Below, in pieces: positions 1 to 4,813 of a DNA stretch of 5,211 bases. The stretch is from SVQP01 sp045594705 (GTDB taxonomy: Bacteria; Bacillota; Clostridia; Oscillospirales; CAG-272): assembly GCA_045594705.1 (NCBI GenBank), contig JAZNZB010000068.1, positions 1 to 5,211 of the forward strand. The letters are read 5' to 3'. The notes below the pieces were generated by a model that searched no databases, was not told the DNA's origin, and saw only the letters and a list, made by a program, of their open reading frames with translations. Positions within the stretch are counted from its first letter, which is position 1. Each line of letters opens with the position of its first letter. A program made the translations under genes and the position numbers.

Positions 1-373
1 GGCCAATCTCCGCACGCTCCATCGAGATGGGTGCGATCTGCACGGGATAAGATTCCATGATCTCACCGCCATAGGTGATGCGGATCACGTCACCGATGGC
101 AAAGCCCCCCTCCTCCAACGTTCCCGACGCGGCACTGATGCGGATCCCCGCGTCGCCGGCTGCCTTTGCTTCAAAGCAATCCGTTCCAAGCGGCATCACC
201 GTGTACTTATCGGTCACCTTGGCAATAAACCAACGGTCTCCGCCTCTCAGATCTCCGCAGTACGCGCATTCTCCCTTGGAAGAATCGGGCGTGTCCTCCA
301 TGAGTCCGTTCGCACATCCGCACAGCGTCAGTACAAGCATCAAAAGTAACGTCAGACCAAAGATTTTTTTCAT
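1..373 (-). CDS. Putative lipoprotein, YobA/DUF3221-like, 3' end outside window
   Basis: Reading the minus strand from the ATG at 373 gives an open frame of at least 124 residues that runs off the window edge, so the C-terminus is missing. The start is fixed by an AAGGAGGT ribosome binding site 7 nt upstream. Residues 1-20 form a lipoprotein signal peptide: Lys2-Lys3, a Leu-rich core and a lipobox ending LCGC, with Cys20 the expected lipidated residue, so the mature protein should be anchored on the outer face of the membrane. A CxxC pair (Cys36, Cys39) follows soon after, and Cys66 is a further cysteine. Residues 93-113 (IGDVIRITYGGEIMESYPVQI) resemble the conserved end of the YobA/DUF3221 family, a small exported family of unknown function; this match is from memory. 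The gene starts 13 nt after the winged-helix regulator and its ribosome binding site overlaps that gene's stop codon, so it belongs to the sigma-factor operon. Function unknown; perhaps a signal-related or target lipoprotein. Confidence 0.82.
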   Translation of the reverse strand, partial: MKKIFGLTLLLMLVLTLCGCANGLMEDTPDSSKGECAYCGDLRGGDRWFIAKVTDKYTVMPLGTDCFEAKAAGDAGIRISAASGTLEEGGFAIGDVIRITYGGEIMESYPVQIAPISMERAEIG

Positions 374-386
374 GCGTACAACCTCC

Positions 387-1019
387 TTATAGGTCTCCTA
401 CGTAAACGTAACCGTGATTGCGCACGGTTTTGATCAAGCGCAATCCAAATGCATTTTCCAGCTTCTGGCGCAGGCGGCAGATATAGACCTGTCCCTCGTT
501 TGTTTCGTTTGCGTCCAGCAGCTCGGCAAGCTCCTGCTTGGATATTCCCTGCCCGCCCTTTTGCACAAGCAGCGAGAGTACGGCAAATTCCTTTTCGGTC
601 AAGGAGATCTGCCTGTTGCCCATCAGCACGCAGCGGCTCTCCCCTTGCAGCGTCAGCGTAGCTACCGAATAGCGCACAGTCGCTCTCTCACTATCTCCTT
701 CGCCATCCTTGAGCAGCAAAGTCAGCTCACGGCGCAGATCCTCCATCAAAAAGGGTCTGTGGAAGATCATATGCGACATACGGCGCGCGCGCAGCGGTAA
801 GGCTTCAAGGTCGCGGCAAATGCCCAGCACGCGCACGTGCTCGGGGATCACGCCGCTCATTTTTCCGTCCAGATCCACGATCGCCACGCGAATCTGCGTC
901 CAATCCACGCCTTGCAGCTCCTCTGCGGTCTCGGCACGTGCACCGCACAATGCGGCCTCCACGGCAAGCACCTGCGCAAAACGCGGGTCGGCGGAAACGA
1001 TGATCACTCGATTATGCAT
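387..1019 (-). CDS. OmpR/PhoB-type winged-helix regulator with degenerate receiver domain
   Basis: This 210-residue protein has the two-domain layout of an OmpR/PhoB response regulator. Residues 3-105 look like a receiver: a VIIVSADP first strand with Asp11, and a third strand RVAIVDLD with Asp49 or Asp51 at the usual phospho-acceptor site. It is degenerate: the first acidic pair is reduced to one Asp, the conserved Lys before Pro-Phe is Arg (HRPF, Arg88), and the usual Thr/Ser strand reads LGICRD. Residues 117-208 are a good winged-helix effector domain, with LTEKEFAVLSLLV, a recognition helix around QVYICRLRQKLE, and the wing ending IKTVRNHGYVYVG. The chosen ATG lies after GGAGG with a 5-nt gap and overlaps the end of the anti-sigma gene by 8 nt; the frame stays open to 1241, but that extension is Arg/Pro-rich shadow of the anti-sigma gene. 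No histidine kinase is adjacent. I infer DNA binding that may not depend on phosphorylation, with targets unknown. Confidence 0.9.
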   Translation of the reverse strand: MHNRVIIVSADPRFAQVLAVEAALCGARAETAEELQGVDWTQIRVAIVDLDGKMSGVIPEHVRVLGICRDLEALPLRARRMSHMIFHRPFLMEDLRRELTLLLKDGEGDSERATVRYSVATLTLQGESRCVLMGNRQISLTEKEFAVLSLLVQKGGQGISKQELAELLDANETNEGQVYICRLRQKLENAFGLRLIKTVRNHGYVYVGDL

Positions 1020-1947
1020 GCGCACCTCCGAACAAACGCTTGATTCGGTCAAAGACAGACTCAAAGAATTCGACGACAGCATTCCACACGCGCGCAAGCC
1101 AACTGTCGTTCGCCGAATTTTCGGGCACGGGCGCGTCCTGCGTTCCGAGCGCGGAATCCTTCTCGGGTGCTTGGGTCGGTGCTTCCTCGGGTGCTTGGGT
1201 CGGTGCTTCCTCGGTCTCGGGTACGGCAGTCTCGGGAGCATCGGTCTCGGGAATGGTCTCTACAGGCAGACCCGCTGTGACAGACGTAGTCACCTCAGCG
1301 CTGTCCGCAGGTATGTCGTCCTTTTCGTCCGTACCCTCGGGGTAGATTCCCTCGGACGGTGAGCTCTCGGGCTGCGTTCCCTCGGGCTCTGCATTTTCCC
1401 AATCGGTATCCCCAACCGTTTCCTCGGCAGTATCCTCGGGTATGGCCGATTCGAGCTGCTCGTATTCGGTCTCGGGCTCGCCTACGGTCTCGGCCTCTGT
1501 CATCTCGTCACCGTATCCGTCCTCCGGATGCTGCTGGGTTGCAAGCTCCTGTGTGGGCGCTTCGGGTGTTTGCACAAGATCCGATCCGTCCAGGTTTTCG
1601 ATGACGTATCTGACAAGCGCAGTACCTGCAACGCTGATACAGATGACTGCCGCTGCGGCTACGCCCATAAAAGGCGCGATCCTGCCAAGACGCACGCCGC
1701 GCCCCACCGATCTCGGGGCTGCGGTCTTTTGCTTTTCCACGGCATCCATCACGCGATCCGCAAATCCCTCGGGGGCTTGCACGGTGCAGGACGCAAGTGC
1801 CTCGTTGAGTGCGAGATACTCACCAAGCAACGCTTTGCAGTGCGGGCAAGTTGCCACGTGCTGCTCAACGAGTGCTTTTTGCTCTTCATTCAGTTCCCCG
1901 TCCGCATATGCGGCCAGTAATTGCTCGATTTTGCTGCAATCCTGCAA
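1012..1947 (-). CDS. Membrane-anchored zinc-finger anti-sigma factor with long acidic stalk
   Basis: Encoded directly after the ECF sigma factor, this 311-residue protein is its probable inhibitor. Residues 4-44 form a zf-HC2-type anti-sigma domain: Cys4, then AAYADGELNEEQ, then HVATCPHC with His30, Cys34 and Cys37 in the Hx3Cx2C zinc pattern. It should bind the sigma factor in the cytoplasm. One membrane segment follows at about 90-114 (APFMGVAAAAVICISVAGTAL). Residues ~120-280 are a low-complexity acidic stalk rich in Glu, Pro and Thr, including a tandem EEAPTQAP repeat, and should lie outside the cell. Residues ~282-308 (WLARVWNAVVEFFESVFDRI, then basic) form a probable amphipathic helix, which is unusual at this end of an anti-sigma factor. 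I chose a TTG start: the in-frame GTG at 1956 lies inside the Shine-Dalgarno sequence and has no spacing, whereas TTG sits 5 nt after AAGGAGGTGA. Release by proteolysis would be typical of the family, but no protease gene is visible here. Confidence 0.9.
   Translation of the reverse strand: MQDCSKIEQLLAAYADGELNEEQKALVEQHVATCPHCKALLGEYLALNEALASCTVQAPEGFADRVMDAVEKQKTAAPRSVGRGVRLGRIAPFMGVAAAAVICISVAGTALVRYVIENLDGSDLVQTPEAPTQELATQQHPEDGYGDEMTEAETVGEPETEYEQLESAIPEDTAEETVGDTDWENAEPEGTQPESSPSEGIYPEGTDEKDDIPADSAEVTTSVTAGLPVETIPETDAPETAVPETEEAPTQAPEEAPTQAPEKDSALGTQDAPVPENSANDSWLARVWNAVVEFFESVFDRIKRLFGGAHA
1163..1210 (-). repeat. 24-bp perfect tandem duplication in anti-sigma stalk
   Basis: Two identical 24-bp units (1163-1186 and 1187-1210) lie head to tail and keep the reading frame, giving two copies of an eight-residue EEAPTQAP-type unit in the anti-sigma stalk. 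The perfect identity points to a recent slippage or duplication event, and copy number may vary between strains. Confidence 0.92.
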
Positions 1948-1952
1948 GTATC

Positions 1953-1962
1953 TCACCTCCTT
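1953..1962 (-). promoter_or_regulatory. Ribosome binding site that fixes a TTG start for the anti-sigma gene
   Basis: On the minus strand the sequence AAGGAGGTGA is a full-length match to the anti-Shine-Dalgarno end of 16S rRNA. The first possible start codon in frame, GTG at 1956-1954, lies within this site and cannot be used with it. The TTG at 1947-1945 follows after a 5-nt spacer and is the best-placed initiation codon. Confidence 0.8.
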
Positions 1963-1970
1963 CTACGTTG

Positions 1971-1998
1971 TTATACGAAAATAATCAAAAAATGTTCC
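1971..1998 (-). promoter_or_regulatory. Candidate ECF-sigma promoter (GGAAC-N16-CGTATAA)
   Basis: Minus strand: GGAAC at 1998-1994, a 16-nt AT-rich spacer, then CGTATAA at 1977-1971. AAC at -35, a 16-nt gap and CGTA at -10 is the pattern of known ECF promoters such as those of Bacillus SigW. The -35 element lies in the last codons of the sigma gene and transcription would start at about 1964-1966, just before the anti-sigma ribosome binding site. It would therefore drive the anti-sigma gene, the winged-helix regulator and the lipoprotein, but not the sigma gene. There is no TTGACA-like element at the right distance for a housekeeping promoter. That the neighbouring sigma factor uses it is inference. 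Confidence 0.5.
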
Positions 1999-2557
1999 CG
2001 TTTTTCAAAATATTTTTCAGAGCCTGCTTGGCGCGCCATAGCTTGGATTTGACAGTGCCCATGCCAATTGAGAGCACCTCGCAGATCTGCTCATACGAAA
2101 GCCCTTGCACGTACTTCAAGGTCAAAATCTCGCGCTGCTCGGGCGGCAGGAGCATAAGGGCTTTGGCCACCTCGTCGCGTGTCTCTGCCGCTACGGCAGC
2201 CTCGGGCGGGTTACTGTCGGGATCGGGATCGGCCAGCGGCCGCTCCACCACCTCACCGTCAATCTCACGCTCCAACGGCTCCACCCGTCGCTGCGATTTG
2301 AGAAAATCGTAGCAGGCATTCTTGGCGATCTTCATGATCCATGCATCCGGCTCATGCTCTCCGCGGTAGCTTGGCAAGGCGCGCCAGATCTTGAGAAAGA
2401 CCTCTTGCGCCACGTCCTCGGCGTCGTGGTGGTTTTTGGTCATATAGTAGGCCAAGGAATACACCCTGTCCTGATAAGCGCGAACAAGCGAGGCGAACGC
2501 ATGCTCATCCCCTGCCTTGGCCGCCATGAGTAGCTTGCCGTTTTGCTTTTCGGGCAT
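1985..2557 (-). CDS. ECF-family RNA polymerase sigma factor
   Basis: A 190-residue sigma-70 family protein of the extracytoplasmic-function type, of normal length and with only regions 2 and 4. Region 2 spans about residues 20-90 and contains HDAEDVAQEVFLKIWRALPS (44-63), the core-binding and -10 recognition segment, followed by DAWIMKIAKNACYDFLKSQRR. An acidic linker rich in Pro, Asp and Glu (about 94-125) joins it to region 4 (about 128-182), where LLPPEQREILTLKYVQGLSYEQIC and GTVKSKLWRAKQAL form the helix-turn-helix that reads the -35 element. The ATG follows a GAGGTGA ribosome binding site by 6 nt. The gene starts 39 nt after dusB, so the dusB promoter probably transcribes it, and is followed 37 nt later by the anti-sigma gene, the usual pairing for this family. 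The signal it answers is not evident from the sequence. Confidence 0.97.
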   Translation of the reverse strand: MPEKQNGKLLMAAKAGDEHAFASLVRAYQDRVYSLAYYMTKNHHDAEDVAQEVFLKIWRALPSYRGEHEPDAWIMKIAKNACYDFLKSQRRVEPLEREIDGEVVERPLADPDPDSNPPEAAVAAETRDEVAKALMLLPPEQREILTLKYVQGLSYEQICEVLSIGMGTVKSKLWRAKQALKNILKNGNIF

Positions 2558-2596
2558 GTGCGTTCACCTCGCTTTCCTGTATATTTTGATTGTGTG

Positions 2597-3619
2597 TTAC
2601 TGCTCCTGCTTTTGCATGGACAATAGCTCATCGTAGACTGCACGGATCTGCTCGGGGCTCTCTGCCTGCATGATGCGGTCACGCGTTAAGGCCGCATAGC
2701 GCACGTCGCGCACGTACCATGCCGCGTGCTTTTTGGCCTCAGCCATGCCCACGCGCATGCCCTTTTGCTCCACCATTTCGAGAATCTGCTTCATGGCGGT
2801 GTCAAAACGCTGCTCAATGGTTGGCGTGGTGTATGCTCTGCCCTCAAGCAGTGCGGCGGTCTGGGAAAAGATCCAGGGATTACCCAGCGCACCGCGACCG
2901 ATCATAATGCCGTCGCAGCCGGTCTCTTTCAGCATGCGCACGCCGTCCTCGGGCGTGGCAATATCACCGTTCCCGATCACGGGAATGCTCACGCTCTCTT
3001 TGACCAAGCGCACGTACGCGGGATCAGCCCCGGGCATGTACATCTGCTGGCGCGTGCGACAATGCACAAAGATGGCACTCGCTCCCGCGGCCTCTGCCAC
3101 GCGCGCAAGCTCGGGCGCGTTGATGCTGTCCTTATCCCAGCCCGCACGCATCTTGACCGTCACGGGCAGCTTGACCGCCCCTACGACCGCCTCTATGATC
3201 TTACCCGCCAAGGAAATATCCTTCATCAAGGCACTTCCCTCACCGTTGGCCACCACCTTGTTGACCGGGCAGCCCATGTTGATATCGATGGCCACGGGCG
3301 GCATTTCGCTTTGGCAACCGAGATAATCGCAGGCCTCGATCATACGCGCGGCCTCGGCCATCAGCTCGGGCTCGTGGCCGAACAGCTGCACCGCCATGGG
3401 ATATTCCTCTCCAAGCACACAGGCCAGTGGTGCGCTCTTGGAGCGGCTTGCAAACTTGGGGCTTTTTTGCTCATAGCAAAGCGCCTTGGCCGACACCATT
3501 TCGCTGACGGTAAATTCCGCACCGTTCTGCCTGCAGGCACGGCGAAAAGCCCTGTCCGTCGCCCCCGCCATGGGTGCTAAAAACAGGCCGTGTGCAAGTT
3601 GTGCCTCTCCGATCTTCAT
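2597..3619 (-). CDS. dusB: tRNA-dihydrouridine synthase, DusB/NifR3 type
   Basis: This 340-residue flavoprotein reduces specific uridines in tRNA to dihydrouridine using FMN and NADPH. An N-terminal TIM barrel spans about residues 1-250, with FLAPMAGATDRAFRR (13-27) at the FMN site, VQLFG (77-81), the catalytic INMGCPVNKV with Cys117, VKMRAGWD (155-162) carrying Lys156 and Arg158, FVHCRTR with His186, and phosphate-binding IGNGDI (215-220) and GRGALGNPW (241-249). The helical C-terminal domain (about 260-335) contacts tRNA. The pattern fits the DusB/NifR3 subgroup common in Firmicutes, though the subgroup is less sure than the family. The ATG at 3619 follows AAGGA by 10 nt. The frame stays open to 3775, but the next upstream ATG (3655) falls inside the -10 box of the gene's promoter, so it is excluded. 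It is the first gene of the minus-strand operon, and its link to the sigma factor is probably co-transcription only. Confidence 0.96.
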   Translation of the reverse strand: MKIGEAQLAHGLFLAPMAGATDRAFRRACRQNGAEFTVSEMVSAKALCYEQKSPKFASRSKSAPLACVLGEEYPMAVQLFGHEPELMAEAARMIEACDYLGCQSEMPPVAIDINMGCPVNKVVANGEGSALMKDISLAGKIIEAVVGAVKLPVTVKMRAGWDKDSINAPELARVAEAAGASAIFVHCRTRQQMYMPGADPAYVRLVKESVSIPVIGNGDIATPEDGVRMLKETGCDGIMIGRGALGNPWIFSQTAALLEGRAYTTPTIEQRFDTAMKQILEMVEQKGMRVGMAEAKKHAAWYVRDVRYAALTRDRIMQAESPEQIRAVYDELLSMQKQEQ

Positions 3620-3650
3620 GTGCCGTCCGTCCTTGTGTATGATATTAAAA

Positions 3651-3679
3651 ATCATACCACATTTGCGCGCGTTTGTCAA
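3651..3679 (-). promoter_or_regulatory. Housekeeping promoter for the dusB-sigma operon
   Basis: On the minus strand TTGACA (3679-3674), a 17-nt spacer and TATGAT (3656-3651) form a near-consensus SigA promoter. Transcription should start near 3644, giving a leader of about 25 nt before the dusB ATG. As gaps downstream are short and no terminator hairpin is visible between the genes, it probably drives all five minus-strand genes. Confidence 0.88.
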
Positions 3680-3692
3680 GTTTGTCGGACGG

Positions 3693-3799
3693 GCACGATT
3701 GCCGTCGCACGATTTTTTTGCGCGAATGCACTCGCATGCGGGAAAAGCGGCACAAATGCGGTCAAAGTCCCCCAAAGCGGGGCGAAGTGCGTCGTGCGA
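3693..3799. repeat. GCACGA motif copies in the divergent intergenic region
   Basis: The 126 nt between the two divergent -35 boxes (3680-3805) hold no gene. They contain an 8-bp direct repeat, GCACGATT, at 3693-3700 and 3707-3714. A TCGCACGA at 3705-3712 has an exact inverted partner, TCGTGCGA, at 3792-3799, 6 nt upstream of the -35 box of the leucine-rich-repeat gene. This could be a shared regulator site, but short repeats like these can arise by chance. Confidence 0.3.
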
Positions 3800-3805
3800 A
3801 TTGCT

Positions 3806-3834
3806 TTGACATCATGCATAACGGTTGGTATAAT
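3806..3834 (+). promoter_or_regulatory. Consensus housekeeping promoter for the LRR lipoprotein gene
   Basis: TTGACA (3806-3811), a 17-nt spacer and TATAAT (3829-3834) match the SigA consensus at every position. Transcription should start at about 3841, leaving a leader of about 25 nt that contains the ribosome binding site AAAGGAGG at 3851-3858. Confidence 0.93.
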
Positions 3835-3865
3835 CAAGTCACAAATCAAAAAAGGAGGTACGTTC

Positions 3866-4744
3866 ATGAAACACACATGGACAAAAACGCTGGCGTTTGG
3901 ATTGATCGGGCTGATGCTGCTCTCTGCCACCGCCTGCAAGGACAAAAAAGAGGATGAGCTGCCCGAGGACGGCAGTGAGCAGACCACAAACATGCTTGAT
4001 GGCAACTTTGATCAGAATCCGGGCAATCAGTACAACGACCCGAACAATCAGGGAGGCAACCAGAACAATCAGAACAACCCGGGCAATCCGGACAACAACC
4101 AAGGCGGCTACGAGCAGCAAACGCAGCCCGTGGTCAACGTGCCCGACAATCAAAATCCCGGCAACACAGGAAACACGGGTAATACGGGCAATACCGGCAA
4201 TACCGGCAACAACGGCAGCTCGACCGACAGCACGGGGCTGACCTTTACATCCAACGGCAACGGCACCTGCACGCTGACAGGCCTTGGCGCATGCAGAGAT
4301 ATCTGCGTGGTCATTCCCACCACCAGCCCCACGGGAGACAGAGTCACCGCCATCGGCTCGCAGGCGTTTTATAACTGCACCTCGATCACGGTGGTACAGA
4401 TTCCCGCAAGCGTGACCGACATCGGTCATTTGGCATTCGGAGGCTGCACAAGCCTTGTTTACGTCACGGTCAGTGCGCAGAGCTCTGCCTATAAGGATAT
4501 CGGCGGCGTGCTTTACACGGCTGACGGCAAGACGCTTGTGCACTACCCTGCCGCATCCGGCTCTTCTTCGGTCAATATTCCCGCAAGCGTGACAAAGATC
4601 GAGGATATGGCCTTCTACGGCTGCAAGTCGCTCAAATCCATCCGCTACGGCGGCACGCAGGACGCGTGGTCTCGCATTGCGGTAGGATCGATGAACTACA
4701 GCCTCAATGCGGCCTCGGTCTCCTGCTCCGACTCGGGCAAATAA
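3866..4744 (+). CDS. Secreted lipoprotein with Asn/Gly-rich linker and BspA-like leucine-rich repeats
   Basis: A 292-residue surface protein. Residues 1-23 are a signal peptide (MKHTWTKT, then hydrophobic FGLIGLMLLSATA) with Cys24 as the likely lipidation site, followed by a charged KDKKEDELPEDG segment. Residues ~45-120 form a flexible linker rich in Asn, Gly, Pro and Gln, ending in five GNT triplets. Residues ~124-150 are a cysteine-containing cap. BspA-type (LRR_5) repeats follow: VTAIGSQAFYNCTSITVVQIP (160-180), VTDIGHLAFGGCTSLVYVTV (183-202), a GGVLYTADGKTLVHYP segment (213-228) and VTKIEDMAFYGCKSLKSIRY (242-261), then a short tail. Such proteins are known as surface adhesins or binding proteins in gut and oral bacteria; the ligand cannot be told. 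With only about four repeats it is short for the group. The ATG sits 7 nt after AAAGGAGG; the frame is open from 3590, but that upstream part lies before the promoter. It is transcribed alone from its own strong promoter. Confidence 0.92.
   Translation: MKHTWTKTLAFGLIGLMLLSATACKDKKEDELPEDGSEQTTNMLDGNFDQNPGNQYNDPNNQGGNQNNQNNPGNPDNNQGGYEQQTQPVVNVPDNQNPGNTGNTGNTGNTGNTGNNGSSTDSTGLTFTSNGNGTCTLTGLGACRDICVVIPTTSPTGDRVTAIGSQAFYNCTSITVVQIPASVTDIGHLAFGGCTSLVYVTVSAQSSAYKDIGGVLYTADGKTLVHYPAASGSSSVNIPASVTKIEDMAFYGCKSLKSIRYGGTQDAWSRIAVGSMNYSLNAASVSCSDSGK
4160..4213 (+). repeat. 9-bp tandem repeat coding for Gly-Asn-Thr
   Basis: Five in-frame 9-bp units of the form GGN-AAY-ACN (4160-4204) encode five Gly-Asn-Thr triplets, followed by a diverged GGC-AAC-AAC unit (4205-4213). 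Third positions differ between units, so the repeat is kept at protein level rather than being freshly copied. It forms the end of the flexible linker that would hold the repeat domain away from the membrane. Confidence 0.88.
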
Positions 4745-4747
4745 TGC

Positions 4748-4776
4748 TTGACAAGGCGGGCGGCGTGTGATATACT
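4748..4776 (+). promoter_or_regulatory. Housekeeping promoter for the ASRT-like gene
   Basis: TTGACA (4748-4753), a 17-nt spacer and TATACT (4771-4776) form a near-consensus SigA promoter that begins 3 nt after the stop codon of the leucine-rich-repeat gene. Transcription should start at about 4783. There is no room for a terminator between the two genes, so some read-through from upstream is likely. Confidence 0.88.
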
Positions 4777-4781
4777 GAACC

Positions 4782-4796
4782 TATCAATCTTTGATA
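4782..4796 (+). promoter_or_regulatory. Palindrome at the expected transcription start of the ASRT-like gene
   Basis: TATCAA (4782-4787) and TTGATA (4791-4796) are exact inverted copies around a 3-nt TCT centre. The site starts 5 nt after the -10 box and ends just before the ribosome binding site AAGGAG (4800-4805). Its position suits a repressor operator. As RNA it would be only a weak AU-rich hairpin without a following U-tract, so it is not a terminator. No regulator for it is identified. Confidence 0.45.
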
Positions 4797-4813
4797 CATA
4801 AGGAGAATATCAC

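Noticed and set aside
1020..1241. N-terminal extension of the winged-helix protein to an ATG at 1241
   Set aside because: The extra 74 residues are Arg/Pro/His-rich low complexity that mirrors the anti-sigma stalk in another frame, and the ATG at 1019 has a good ribosome binding site and begins exactly at the receiver domain.
2726..3580. Long open frame on the plus strand opposite dusB (284 codons)
   Set aside because: It is antisense to a clearly conserved enzyme, has no ribosome binding site or promoter, and its His-rich composition is what the opposite frame of a GC-rich gene gives.
3688..3719. Possible plus-strand terminator: GACGG(G)C/GCCGTC hairpin near a T-run
   Set aside because: The stem is bulged and six bases (GCACGA) separate it from the T-run, and no plus-strand gene ends here.
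3620..3775. Longer dusB reading frame starting at 3775 or 3655
   Set aside because: The 3655 ATG falls inside the -10 box and 3775 lies upstream of the promoter; the Dus family sequence begins at 3619.
3590..3865. Upstream extension of the leucine-rich-repeat lipoprotein
   Set aside because: It covers the divergent promoters and the start of dusB on the other strand; the signal peptide and ribosome binding site fix the start at 3866.
4160..4213. Short regular repeats that might suggest a CRISPR array
   Set aside because: The units are 9 bp, have no spacers, and are in frame as Gly-Asn-Thr codons of a lipoprotein linker.
4777..4800. Second ECF-like promoter, GAAC-N16-CATA, before the ASRT-like gene
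   Set aside because: The -10 core differs from CGTA, and transcription would begin beyond the ribosome binding site; the SigA promoter just upstream explains expression.
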